This document shows positions 44,061 through 56,581 of a DNA stretch of 64,000 bases, piece after piece. This DNA is from Agapanthus africanus (taxonomy: Eukaryota; Streptophyta; Magnoliopsida; Asparagales; Amaryllidaceae): assembly GCA_030015575.1 (NCBI GenBank), contig CM057338.1, positions 305,849,827-305,913,826 of the forward strand. Direction: 5' to 3'. Within the stretch, counting starts at the first letter, position 1. Each line of letters begins with the position of its first letter. The notes under the pieces are model-generated. The model had not been told where the DNA came from. It made no database searches and saw nothing but the letters and a program-made list of their open reading frames with translations. The position numbers and the translations under genes are program-made.

Positions 44061-46232
44061 TGTTAGTTATATGTATGCCCTAGAGGCCATTACTGTACAT
44101 ACGATGTATATTGTAATGGATGCTTGGACATATATAGGGAGGACTTTCTTGCTCGACATGATAGTACGCTATCTGGTTGTACTTTATCTTAACACGTACT
44201 CTGATTGTCTCTATATTACATGTTGATAAAGCCCTTAGGATATGTACTCGACTACTGGGACTATGATGAGGTCATACTAGTGGGGCCACGGTAGTCGACG
44301 AGTGCATCCTATAACTGTTCCTAGTCGAGGGTGTATCGAGACAGGGCATCGATGCACCAGAGTAGACTACCGTATACGCATCTTGACCCATATGATGGGC
44401 GATGGATGATCCCATATCCATCGGTGTTTGACATCAAGGATGGTGTACGGGTGCTCAGTGGAGACTGGGTACACTGGACGGACTCGTCGAGAACTCCCAG
44501 ATGGTATTATACCAAACGTCAGATGGCAGTTCTCCGGTGACACTGGTACAGAGTAGTCTGTTGACCCGAGATCATCATAGAGTCTTGTGTGATTCCCACC
44601 GTGCTTTGATTTCCATCATACCACGTCCAAGATGGCATGCAAAAAGGTGGCTTTTGGGTACTGTCCCGAATCACATGGAGGCAATGAGCGATAGGAGGGG
44701 ATTCGTCTCTCCCGGTATAGGGAGTTGATGTTGTGCTGTGTTCGATTGGCTATAACCGGAAATCCCTGGCCAGGGTTGCTGAGATTTACTGGTAAGTGTT
44801 ATCAGTAGTTTCTCGAACTGTTATAGACCTCATATCGACACGACTTATCGAGCTACTGGGGTCTGACGTTTACCACCCCTAGGCGAGATATGCAACATAT
44901 CAGACGACGAGACTGGACTGTACGGGAGTGTTACTGTTTGGATTCACAGGAGAATGTACAGGCTTGCTTGTTGATTTTCTGAGCACTCAATACCTGGGTA
45001 GCTGTTACGTTTAGCTGACCGCTTGCAGCTTGTGGGTGTTTGATATGATCATCACCTACTGCCGGCGTATTGACGATTCTTTAGAGTCCTACACAGAGGT
45101 TTCTTGGCTCAGGCGAAACGGAGTAGGGGCACATATGTGATATGTGCGGGACCGAGGATAATACGATATGAGATACCGTATTCTATTCTCGCGATATATG
45201 ATATCATCCGGGTCATCAGATCAAGTGTTGATTCGATGAATCGGGACGGATAAATATTAGTCGGTTATATGCGATATAGCTGGATTGTCGGATCAAGTGT
45301 TGATTCGATAATTTAATGTATAATAATATATATGATATATTAAATTACATTAACTAATATTAGCTCACTAAAAGATTCTTTTTCTCACTCGGGTAATACA
45401 TTGATATATATGCGATATATGTTAAATGTATTATTTTATTTTGTTACGATAAATATTATATATGTGATATATAATATTGTAACATGATATGATAACTAAT
45501 GCAACATATTTAGTGGAGTTTAAACATGATTAGGGTTTGGATTAAGGTTAAGACTTCTAGTAGATTTTAGAAGTTTTCTTTTTGTCATGATAAAGATATT
45601 TGTCTTGATATTTTTGTGTGACTCACTCTTAACTCAACCCAAACCCTAGCCCTTGGTTAATTCTCTACAATGGTTAAGTCAATCATGGTTGCATTATTTA
45701 TCATATTAATCCTTTCATTATTCATCACAAAAAAAATGGATCACTATTCTTCTTCTTCCTCTCTTCTTTTTGCAAAGCTTTCTTACTTTTTATTTGTGAT
45801 GGAAAATGAGTGAGAAATAGAAAACAAAAGAGGGCAATAATCCTACTTCATCATCCTCATCTATCCTTACCATTTAGATGAGGGTGTTCATATCATTTCA
45901 TGAGTGATAGCTTGTGTTAACGAAACTTCAAGGTAGATCATCTTTGTATCGAAGATCGGAAGCAAGGTTGCATCATTCTCTTCGTGAAGCCTTCGAGAGT
46001 CCAGAACACGATGATCGCAGCGAAGGGACCTCAACACGGAGCTTAAGAAGTGAAGGACCGGATCTAAAAAGGTTGTAATCCCTCTCACTTAGTGTTAAAG
46101 TGTTTGACATGTTCGTTTTCGCATAAACCCTAGTTTAAAGATCCGGCTTCGGGTTGTTCGGCACGGCTAAAATTTTAATCGGGCATGGTTGATACCTCGT
46201 AGACCCTTGTGCGCGTGCCTAGCAACCCTACA
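44061..46232 (+). repeat. 5' LTR of the Angela-type element
   Basis: 2172 bp, near-identical to 52187-54349. The second half is AT-rich with ATATATGATATAT-type runs. Confidence 0.95.
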
Positions 46233-46233
46233 G

Positions 46234-46246
46234 TGGTATCAGAGCC
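46234..46246 (+). promoter_or_regulatory. Primer-binding site, tRNA-Met type
   Basis: TGGTATCAGAGCC one base inside the 5' LTR. Confidence 0.9.
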
Positions 46247-46430
46247 AAGCTAGAGCTTTAGGCGAAGTCTAGACGAAGTTTAAAGTCTGATCGAACCCGA
46301 AAACCCCGACACGAACCCTTCTCTGTACATTTTTCAAAAATGTGGTTTTTTCTTAATTAAAAATTCTCAGAAAAACAAGCAGGAAAAACTAAGAATTACT
46401 GTGAAGTACGGTCCCCTAAGTCAACTATTT

Positions 46431-46479
46431 GACCGCGGAACCGCGGCAAAACCATGGGTTTGGCGGCGGTTCCGCGGCC
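46431..46479. repeat. Paired CCGCGG palindromes in the Angela-type leader
   Basis: CCGCGG-AA-CCGCGG (46433-46446) and GGCGGCGG-TT-CCGCGGCC (46462-46479), about 190-240 nt downstream of the primer site. Sequence between them (CAAAACCATGGGTTTGG) is itself nearly palindromic. Confidence 0.9.
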
Positions 46480-49400
46480 AAAATTTGGACTTAGTCCCTG
46501 GAATTTCACTTAATTATTCCTAAGTCCTATCTTGGCAATTTTTTCTGGGAATATTTTAATTCCACTCAAGTGTTGAGTTTTCTAGGGTTGTATTGGGGAC
46601 TCGTTGATTCGATCGGATAATTTAACTTTGTTTAGTTTGTCCGGATAATTTTAGAAACTGTTAAAAAGTTCGAACGGATATCAATAACTCACTTTTTCCC
46701 CTGTCGGAAATTTTTTCAAAAGTTGGATTTTTTTCTCGAGTTTAAGAACGTTCTAAGTCATGCAAGTAACGCGGTGGACCCTCTAGAAGACAACAAAACT
46801 TAACTCGATTATGTGACCGTCTTGAACTGCCTCTAAATCTTAGGGTTTGGGGCAGTACGGCGTGCCACATGTGAGGCGTTGGCTTGATCCTTCTACGGCT
46901 GGACCATTGGTACTGTGGCATGTGATGGATGTTTTTAAACTGATTTCAAGTGTTGAGATATATTGGGAAATCTTGGGTGTTTGATTATTCGATCGGAAAG
47001 TTTAACATTGTCTGTTTATCTGGAATGTGATACAATAATTGGAATCCAAAAATAGTTATGTGATTACTAATTTGAATGTTGTAAATCTAGCAATTTAGTC
47101 TCAAATTGATTGGTTGCCACGGAATTTTGATGTGATCAAAAGTCCGTCGCAATCACGCTGTGTACGCGGATACTCGCCGGATAAACTTAACAGACAGCCA
47201 CGCCCCATAGCCCCGACCAAGTGACTGTAGGAGAACCCTGTTGCCGAAAGCCTCCGTTCGGGTGCTCGCGGCAGCGGTGTTCCGCCTTAGCGCACTTCGT
47301 CGACGGCATCCAGGGGTGCGGCCGTCTACTAAAGTTTGCGACGAGCATTCGATCAGGATATCGGGAATCTTGTTGAATTTCCCGACTTGATATTGAAAAG
47401 AGTTTTCAATAATGTGACTAAAATGCGGGGTTTATTATTATTAAGCATGTGATGTCTAAGGAATTCATCTGTTTAGGCATGTGATGTCTAAAGAGGTTGC
47501 GGATTCCAACTGTTGTTGTTTTACACTTTCTTTTCTGTGACCGTAAGCGTAGTATGTGGTGTATCGCCGGCTTCGTTGCTATACATCAACGACAATCGGG
47601 ATACGCATACTTGCTTACGTTGATGATATGAGATATTATGTGTTGCTGTGATATGTTATATTAGATCGTCGCGTTCTGAATAGCCGGGGGTTTTATGTGA
47701 GATGAGAGTTTTTCTTTTTCATTCATGTAAAATTCATTTGTATGTAATATTCTTTTATAGGGGCACTTTCGGGCTGAGGATGATGTCACCGTTGTATATT
47801 ATTTACTTTTCCGCATTAGATAGACCCAAGGCAGGGAGCACAAGTAACCGGGTTCTAGGGTCCAGTGGGAGACCATCTCGAGGAGTCGAGATCGGGTCTC
47901 CTAACCCTAGAATTGACAGTGTTGCTTGCCGCTCTCGTAGGGGTCTAGGGATGTGGGTTTGGCTATTCATCGCGACCGTGGAATCCGTGTTTTATACAGG
48001 CTCGTATTGAAAACACGGACGTCCTGGTATATCCAATATTTCATATATGTTCTTCTGCTGCAATGTTCTGTGATGAGATCATATTACTGCCTGAGACGAA
48101 TGTTTATATTATATATATGAGATATATGTTATATTGCAGATTTCGTTTCAAAAGAGATGCTTGTGAAGCATAATAAAATGGGACTTCATTAATGAGATTA
48201 ATGAAAATAAAAGAAACCTAAGATGTTGTAGAAACTTGTTTAAAAAACTGGTAGCTCTAGTTTTTGCTTTGCATAGCGGTGTTCCTTGTAGAACATCCAG
48301 CACCTTATTCGATAAGGAAAGAGCCGAGATCCCTTCACCGGGAGTGACCTCTTTAGTGAAACTAGCAGATGCTACAAACTCGGTTTGTCTTTTGATTGCT
48401 TATATAGTTCTTACTTTGCATAGTGATATTTGTGAAATATCCTGCACCTTATTCGATGAGCAAAGGGCCGACGATCCCTTCACCGGGAGTGACCCCTTTA
48501 GCAAAACTAGAAAAGCCTCAAAAACACTCCATTTAAAATCACTCGATTCTACAACGATATAAAGTTCATTATGCAAAAGGTTTTCTTAAAAACCTGTCGT
48601 AGCCCTCCGTCATTTCAGATAAGTACTTCTTAGTATTCGTGCTGTGTTTGTTGACCTTAGCCAAGGCGTAGTGTGCGGTAGCTAATTAGTGCTTATCTGT
48701 ATAAGCATATGATGCGATTGAGTTAGGGTAGTCGTGCGACTTTGTTGACCTTAGCCAAGGGTCGTGCGGGTGGGTTTAATTCAATCGGGAAATGACGGGT
48801 TGAACTTGGCTAGCACTTATGATTTGTTGACCTTAGCCAAGGTCATAAGTCGCTAGGGGCAAAATTATCGGGAATTCCAAGTGTTGAAATTTGCAATGAG
48901 ATTGCATACCTTCTATGAGATAGTTGGATCTCGATACCCGCTGCGAGTAAGAGTTACTCCTGGGAGAGTCTTACACATTACAATTAGCCGATCAAGTAGG
49001 TGTCTAGAAAGGTGTTAACGGGGTTACGCCTCTGGGAAAACGAGGTTTACTTTAATTAGGTTCGTGCGAAAGCACGGGGGACCTCCCTCAAAGTACCGAC
49101 ACTGGCTTGGCTGAAAGATTGGCGAACTTGTAGAGTGTAATTAATCCCGGCCAGTCTTTCCTTCTAGGGTTTGAAGGAAGATTTGACAAAAACAGTGGGA
49201 GACATCCTGATTAGATATATTAGATAACCAATCTAATTTTGCAAGAGCATACGCTGAGTGTTTTCTTCTCTCTCTCCAGGTAGCGACCATATCACGCCTT
49301 AATCAAGATAATAATACGGAAGCATTGACCGAACCCGCTTGTTATACTGAGCTGGGGAACGTTGGTCCCACTCCAACTTATAATTGTTATAAGACAGAGC

Positions 49401-49500
49401 AGGAAATTAGAGATTACCAGAATTCCCGTGCCGCCCAAATGAAGAAAGTGCATGCTGATGCATCATCTTCGGGTGTGTTCATTACATAGAACTGTTTCTC
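46480..49500 (+). other. Angela-type leader/gag region without recognisable gag
   Basis: Three kb with no clear gag domain. It contains two 147-bp-spaced copies of a block with CACCTTATTCGAT and CCCTTCACCGGGAGTGACC (about 48267-48360 and 48414-48505) and three copies of TTGTTGACCTTAGCCAAGG (48648, 48742, 48823). Any gag here is too decayed to recognise by eye. Confidence 0.5.
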
Positions 49501-50210
49501 AGTATCCTTTACGTCCTGGGTATGAGATACCGGATCAGGATCCCGCATATGTAATCTGTTACATGGGCTACAGATAGGTAGAGAACTGAGAACGGGTGAT
49601 AAGTTTCATGAGACAGAAAACGGTGCAAGTGTTGCAGCCAAGTCTGTTGGTCACTGTTACCCTGTACTACCAGAATATATTGATTCTGAACGAATGTTAT
49701 TAGATACCGAACCTGATATACAACATCATATCAGTCTCTTTATTAGTAAAGAAATGATATAATTTTGTATTGTTGGATAATGTTTTGAACATTTCTTATA
49801 TCAAGAGTTGATCGGTTCAGGCACGTTATCTAAAAGCATTGACGTTCTAAATCAAACTACAGTTCTTAGTATACAGAACACACACAAGAGAAAGAGTTCA
49901 GAAATGAACGAATCCTTCTTGAGGCATTGTAGACTAGGTCATATCAATGCGACTCGACTAGCTAAGTTACATTTAGATGCATATTTAATTTATTTTAAAT
50001 TTACATCTTGTGAAACTTGCCGGTCATGTCACAAAGATACGATGACCATAGCTCTGTTTATTGGAAACAGAGAAAGAGTCAGTGAACTCTTGGGATTGAT
50101 ACATGATGTATGTAAAGTCCGCTGTCTACACATGCCAAGACCGGTTCTTTGTACTTCATTACATTCTCTGATGATCTCTCAAGATTCAGACATATGTTCC
50201 TGTTGAAACA
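49480..50210 (+). pseudogene. Copia protease and integrase zinc-finger region
   Basis: At about 49520-49570 a DTGSGSHICN-type protease active-site block is readable. From 49808 an open stretch gives RHCRLGHINATRLAKLH and CETCRSCHKD, the GAG-pre-integrase HHCC module of Angela/BARE-type elements, followed by LLGLIHDVC at the start of the integrase core. Broken. Confidence 0.75.
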
Positions 50211-50972
50211 CAAGTCCGAAGCTTTTGAGATATTCACAGAATATGAGTTAGAAGTAGATAACCAAAAACGGGTATAAGTATTATGTCCTTTGATGTGATC
50301 AGGGAGGAGAATACTTGAGCACGGAATTCCTGGACTATTCTAAAGGAGAATGAGATTCTCTCTTAGCATTACTCCTCCGTATACACCATAGCACGATGGT
50401 ATATCGGGGCGGAGCAATAGCACCCTATTTGATATGGTGTGCTCTATGATGAGTACTACTGAGTTTCCTATTTCCTTTTGGGAATTATACACTTGTGAAG
50501 CTGCATACCTATTGAATAGGGTTCAAATCAAATCAGTTGCCTACCACTTCATATGTGATATGGAATGGGAAGAGCCCATATCTTAAGTATGATAAGATTT
50601 GGGGTTGTCCGGCCTATGTATGAAAAGCAAAATCCGGACAAGCTCGAGGCAAAGTCAGATCTGTGGAAGTTTGTTGGATATCCCAAGCACTAGCAAGGGA
50701 ATATCTTCTACCAAACCGAGGAACAAAAATGTTTTGTTTCTCAGCATGCCACCTTTGTGAAAGGGAATTTCTTGTAAAAAAAATTAGTGGTCATGAAGGT
50801 AGAACTGGAAGGAGTCCTAGTTATACAAACTACAACAGATGATTTGGTAGAACCAAAAGATTCAATAGATTCTAACGAACTTCAGCCTCTCCGCCGATCT
50901 AGTAGGATTCCTCACCCACCTGAGAGATACTTCGGTTTTTCTATGACAGTGGGAGCGAGGATTGCATCATGA
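50211..50972 (+). pseudogene. Copia integrase core and linker to RT
   Basis: Worn integrase blocks such as HKSEAFEIFTE-like and GGEYLS-like sequence, AAYLLNRV-like and WGCPAYV-like pieces follow in order. The region ends in PLRRSSRIPHPPERYFGF, the conserved linker in front of Copia RT. Broken in many places. Confidence 0.65.
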
Positions 50973-50999
50973 GATGATGACCCAACTAGTTTCGAGCTG

Positions 51000-51600
51000 G
51001 CCATCAGGAGTGGGACTCTGTAAGAATGGCTGGATGCTTAGCGATCTGAGATGGAATCCTTATACACCAACAAAGTATGGACTTTGGTTGCTTTATCTGA
51101 AGGGTTAAATCCCCATCAGGAGCAAGTCTATCTTGAGAAGATTACTTGGTGTACATGGAAAGGTTGAGACTTTCAAAGCTATGCTTAAGTCCATCCAGAT
51201 CCTACTTGCCACGGCTACATATCATGACTATGATATCTGGTGGTTGGGTGTCATGACTGCTTTTCTAAATGATGTTTTAGAAGAGAGCGTCTATAAGTAC
51301 ACAGCCAGATGGCTTCGTAGACAGTGGGAGCAGCGGAAACGTGTGCAAGATGTTTTATGCGATAAAGCAGGCATCGCGGAGTTGGAACATCTGTTTTGAT
51401 GTGGTAGTCAAAGAGTTTGACTTCATCGAAATGGTAGATGAACCTTGTATATACAAAAGGGTAGTAGAGAGTATGGTGGTGATTCTCGTAGAGTACGTGG
51501 ATGACATACTCTTGATAGGGAAGGAGTTTCCTATGCTACGCTCGGTCAATCTCCGCTTATCACAATGATTCTCCATATAGAATCAAAATGATACCTCCTA
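51000..51600 (+). pseudogene. Copia reverse transcriptase remnant
   Basis: Recognisable blocks are DVKTAFLN-like sequence (VMTAFLNDVLEESVY), FDVVVKEFDFIEMVDEPCIY and the catalytic YVDDILLIGKE at about 51495-51525. Family identity is clear, activity is not possible. Upstream blocks (NKVWTLV-like) are also visible. Confidence 0.75.
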
Positions 51601-51879
51601 AATCCTGGGTTTTGGATCTATGAGATAGATCTAATTGGATGTTAGGATACTCACTAGTTATAGTGAGATGGTATCAATCGATCCTGGGGAGAATCACTGG
51701 AAAGGTTCCAGTGTGATAAGGACGACTGAATGTCAGTCGCAGGTATTGTCTTTACCCTCAGTGGAGGGACGGTATGTTGGAAGAGTTCCAAGCTAGATAC
51801 CGTGACATACTATACGATTAAAGGCAAGATACATCGTTACCAAGGATGCTACCAAAGAGACAGTCTGGATACATATAAG

Positions 51880-52130
51880 TTCATGAGATGAACTTCGTTC
51901 CTACCATTGTGTGACAATGGAGTTGTGGCTTATGCCAAGGAAGCCCCGTCCCATCAGAAATCCAGATATAATTCTTAGGCAGTATCACCTGATCATGGAG
52001 ATGGCTGATCTTCAGGGAGATCAAGGTTAGGAGAGTAGACACAGAGGACGACAGCGCGGATCCACTCACAGAAGCCTTTTTCCCAGTAGAGACTTTTATG
52101 GGATGGTTGAGTATGAGATACTTCAACCAC
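51880..52130 (+). pseudogene. Copia RNase H remnant
   Basis: Blocks resembling CDNNGAVAQAKEPRSHQKSR and a DPLTEAF-type end precede the 3' LTR, as usual for Angela/BARE-type pol. Decayed. Confidence 0.6.
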
Positions 52131-52186
52131 AGCTAATTGTTGGGTATGTGATACCACAACAGATGGCCCTAGTGCAAGTGGGAGAT

Positions 52187-54349
52187 TGTTAGTTATATGT
52201 ATGCCCTAGAGGCCATTACTGTACATACGATGTATATTGTAATGGATGCTTGGACATATATAGGGAGGACTTTCTTGCTCGACATGATAGTACGCTATCT
52301 GGTTGTACTTTATCTTAACTTGTACTCTGATTGTCTCTATATTACATGTTGATAAAGCCCTTAGGATATGTACTCGACTACTGGGACTATGATGAGATCA
52401 TACTAGTGGGGCCACGGTAGTCGACGAGTGCATCCTATAACTGTTCCTAGTCGAGGGTGTATCGAGACAGGGCATCGATGCACCAGAGTAGACTAGCGTA
52501 TACGCATCTTGACCCATATGATGGGCGATGGATGATCCCATATCCATCGGTGTTTGACATCAAGGATGGTGTACGGGTGCTCAGTGGAGACTGGGTACAC
52601 TGGACGGACTCGCCGAGAACTCCCAGATGGTATTATACCAAACGTCAGATGGCAGTTCTCCGGTGACACTGGTACAGAGGAGTCTGTTGACCCGAGATCA
52701 TCATAGAGTCTTGTGTGATTCCCACCGTGCTTTGATTTCCATCATACCACGTCCAAGATGGCATGCAAAAAGGTGGCTTTTGGGTACTGTCCCGAATCAC
52801 ATGGAGGCAATGAGCGATAGGAGGGGATTCGTCTCTCCCGGTATAGGGAGTTGATGTTGTGCTGTGTTCGATTGGCTATAACCGGAAATCCCTGGCCAGG
52901 GTTGCTGAGATTTACTGGTAAGTGTTATCAGTAGTTTCTCGAACTGTTATAGACCTCATATTGACACGACTTATCGAGCTACTGGGGTCTGACGTTTACC
53001 ACCCCTAGGCGAGATATGCAACATATCAGACGACGGGACCGGACTGTACGGGAGTGTTACTGTTTGGATTCACAGGAGAATGTACAGGCTTGCTTGTTGA
53101 TCTTCTGAGCGCTCAATACCTGGGTAGCTGTTACGTTTAGCTGACCGCTTGCAGCTTGTGGGTGTTTGATATGATCATCACCTACTGCCGGCGTATTGAC
53201 GATTCTTTAGTGTCCTACACAGAGGTTTCTTGGCTCAAGCGAAACGGAGTAGGGGCACATATGTGATATGTGCGGGACCGAGGATAATGCGATATGAGAT
53301 ATCGTATTCTATTCTCGCGATATATGATATCATCCGGGTCATCGGATCAAGTGTTGATTCGATGAATCGGGACGGATAAATATTAGTCGGTTATATGCGA
53401 TATAGCCGGATTGTCGGATCAAGTGTTGATTCGATAATTTAATGTATAATAATATATATGATATATTAAATTACATTAGCTCACTAAAAGATTCTTTTTC
53501 TCACTCGGGTAATACATTGATATATATGCGATATATGTTAAATGTATTATTTTATTTTGTTACGATAAATATTATATATGTGATATATAATATTGTAACA
53601 TGATATGATAACTAATGCAATATGTTTAGTGGAGTTTAAACATGATTAGGGTTTGGATTAGGGTTAAGACTTCTAGTAGATTCTAGAAGTTTTCTTTTTG
53701 TCATGATAAAGATATTTGTCTTGATATTTTTGTGTGACTCACTCTTAACTCAACCCAAACCCTAGCCCTTGGTTAATTCTCTACAATGGTTAAGTCAACC
53801 ATGGTTGCATTATTTATCATATTAATCCTTTTATTATTCATCACAAAAAAAATGGATCACTATTCTTCTTCTTCCTCTCTTCTTTTTGCAAAGCTTTCTT
53901 GCTTTTTATTTGTGATGGAAAATGAGTGAGAAATAGAAAACAAAAGAGAGCAATAATCCTACTTCATCATCCTCATCTATCCTTGCCATTTAGATGAGGG
54001 TGTTCACATCATTTCATGAGTGATAGCTTGTGTTAACGAAACTTCAAGGTAGATCATCTTTGTATCGAAGATCAGAAGCAAGGTTGCATCATTCTCTTCG
54101 TGAAGCCTCTCGAGAGTCCAGAACACGATGATCGCAGCGAAGGGACCTCAACACGGAGCTTAAGAAGTGAAGGACCGGATTTACAAAGGTTGTAATCCCT
54201 CTCACTTAGTGTTAAAGTGTTTGACATGTTCGTTTTCGCATATACCCTAGTTTAAAGATCCGGCTTCGGGTTGTTCGGCACGGCTAAAATTTTAATCGGG
54301 CATGGTTGATGCCTCGTAGACCCTTGTGCGCGTGCCTAGCAACCCTATA
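52187..54349 (+). repeat. 3' LTR of the Angela-type element
   Basis: 2163 bp, same ends as the 5' LTR (TGTTAG at the start; CAACCCTATA here against CAACCCTACA). Confidence 0.95.
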
Positions 54350-56210
54350 ACGACGCCAAGGATCAAAGCCCTTATCAAGAGGCCACCGAGCAGCTTCCCT
54401 GCTCGGTCATTTCTTGGCTGGTAATCTCTTACCCCATGATGCCAAGGATCAAAGCCCTCATCAAGAGGCCACCGAGCTGCTTCCCTGCTCTCTCCATCCT
54501 TGGCTGGTAATCTCTTACCCCACGATGCCAAGGATCAAAGCCCTCATCAAGAGGCAACCGAGCAGCTACCCTGCTCGGTCCATCCTTGGCTGGTAATCTC
54601 TTACCCAACGACGCCAAGGATCAAAGCCCTCATCAAGAAGCCACCGAGCAGCTATCCTTGGCTGGTAATCTTTTACCCCACGACGCCAAGGGTCAAATCC
54701 TTCATCAAGAGGCCACCGAGAAGCTTCCCTGCTCGGTCCATCCATGGCTGGTAGTTCACTACCCACCGACACCAAGGACCAAAGCCCTCACCAAGAGGCA
54801 ACCGAGCAGCTACCCTGCTCGGTTCATCCTGGCGGGCAGCTACCTGCCCCTCGATGCCAAGAATCGAAAGCCCTCATCAAGAGGCCACCGAGCAGCTACC
54901 CTGCTCGGTCCGTCCTTGGCTGGTAACTTCTTACCCCACGACGCCAAGGATCAAAGCCCTCATCAAGAGGCCATCGAGCAGCTACCCTGCTCGGTCCGTC
55001 CTTGGCAGGTAATCTCTTACCCCACGACGCCAAGGATCAAAGCCCTCATCAAGAGGCCACCGAGCAGCTACTCTGCTCAGTCCATCCTTAGCAGGCCTCT
55101 CAATTCCCTCCCGCGCTAAGGATCAAAGCCCTCACTAAGAGGCCACCGGGCAGCAACCTTGCTCGGTCCATTCATGGCTGGTAGTTTACTACCCACCGAC
55201 GCCAAGGATCAAAGCCCTCACCAAGAGGCCACCGGGCAGCAACCCTGCTCGGTTCATCCATGGCTGGTAGTTCACTACGTACCGACGCCAAGGATCAAAG
55301 CCCTCGCCAAGAGGCAACCGGGCAGCAACCCTACTCGGCCTATCCATGGATGGTCGTTCACTACCTACCGACGCTAAGCATCAAAGCCCTCATCAAGAGG
55401 CCACCGAGCAGCTACTCTGCTCGGTCCATCCTTGGCTGGTAATCTCTTACCCAACGACGCCAAGCATCAAACCCCTCATCAAGAGGCCACCGAGCAGCTA
55501 CCCTGCTCGGTCCATCCTTGGTTGGTAATCTCTTACCCAATGACGCCAAGGATCAAAGCCCTCATCAAAAGGCCTCCGAGCAGCTTCCCTGCTCGGTCCA
55601 TTCTTGGCTGGTAATCTCTTACCCCACGGCGCCAAGGATCAAAGCCCTCATCAAGAGGCCACCGAGCAGCTTCCCTGATCGGTCCATCCTTGGCTGGTAA
55701 TCTCTTACCCAACGATGCCAAGGATCAAAGCCCTCATCAAGAGGCCACCGAGAAGCTTCCCTGCTCGGTCCATCCTTGGCTGGTAATCTCTTACCCCACG
55801 ACGCCAAGGATCAAAGCCCTCATCAAGAGGCAACCGAGTAGCTACCCTGCTCGGTCCATCCTTGGCTGGTAATCTTTTACCCAACGACGCCAAGGATCAA
55901 AGCCCTCATCAAGAGGCCATCGAGCAGCTTCCTTGCTCGGTCCATCCTTGGCTTCCTTGCTCGGTCCATCCTTGGCTGGTAATATCTTACCCAACGACGC
56001 CAAGGATTAAAGCCCTCATCAAGAGGCCACCGAGCAGCTTCCCTGCTCAGTCCATCCATGGCTGGTAGTTCACTACCCACGGACGCCAAAGACCAAAGCC
56101 TTCACCAAGAAGCAACTGAGCAGCTACCCTGCTCGGTTCATCCTGGCGGGCAGCTACCTTCCCCTCGACGCCAAGGATCGAAAGCCCTGCTCAAGAGGAG
56201 ACCGGGAATT
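54350..56210 (+). repeat. 86-bp satellite-like array, about 21-22 units
   Basis: Units recur every 86 bp (for example 55346, 55432, 55518, 55604). Each contains ACCGAGCAG-cttcc-CTGCTCGGT, a perfect 9-bp-arm hairpin, enclosed by CCAAGGAT and ATCCTTGG 25-30 bp outside. A few units differ in length. Short open frames of about 60 codons recur on both strands because of the repeat and are not genes. Together with 43882-44060 it makes the bulk of the element's interior. Confidence 0.95.
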
Positions 56211-56581
56211 CTCCTGCTCGGTCCGTCCACTCCAGGCTGCTTCCTGCCCTACAAAGAGATGGATCAAGGCCCTCGTCACGAAGCCGCCAGACATCTTCAT
56301 GGTCGGTCTCAATGGTGGATCCCTGAGCCTCACATTGAACCAGCTAGCAAGCCTCTGCCCGGCGCATGCACCCGAAGAAGGAAAGCTCCTAACATGGCTC
56401 AAGAAAGCAAAAAATAGAAGAGCTCGAGTTCGGTTGATAGCTAGCCCTAACAGACGAAACGATGCCTTCATTCGTTCCTGGGCAATCGACATCATGATTC
56501 TCGGTGCCAAACAAAGCAGAAGATTCTCCGTATAGTCCACTCTCGACCCGACCCATAAATAGGTCGGAACGAGAGTGGGGG
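56211..56581 (+). other. Internal end of the non-autonomous element with polypurine tract
   Basis: About 370 bp without domain. It ends with a hairpin (TCTCGACC...GGTCGGAACGAGA-like, 56541-56574) and the purine-rich GAACGAGAGTGGGGG, which is the expected polypurine tract directly before an LTR. Confidence 0.7.

Larger units (their letters stand above)
44061..54349 (+). mobile_element. Angela/BARE-type Copia element
   Basis: Flanked by ACGAC (44056-44060 and 54350-54354). 5' LTR 44061-46232, primer site TGGTATCAGAGCC at 46234, polypurine AGTGGGAGA before the 3' LTR at 52187-54349. LTR start TGTTAGTTATATGTATGCCC and following CTAGAGGC resemble Angela/BARE elements. The LTRs differ at roughly three dozen places in 2.16 kb by eye (about 1.5-2%), so it is the youngest complete insertion here, on the order of a million years or less with usual plant rates. 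The coding interior has many breaks despite the young LTRs. Confidence 0.85.

Noticed and set aside
44061-54349. Two near-identical 2.2-kb blocks as a host segmental duplication
   Set aside because: They are the LTRs of one Copia element, shown by TG...TA/CA ends, primer site, polypurine tract and target repeat.
54414-55872. Many similar open frames of about 60 codons on both strands
   Set aside because: They recur at exactly 86 bp, change frame from unit to unit, and are a by-product of the satellite.
43882-56210. Regular repeats reminiscent of a CRISPR array
   Set aside because: The whole 86-bp unit repeats with no unique spacers, and it lies inside a plant LTR element.
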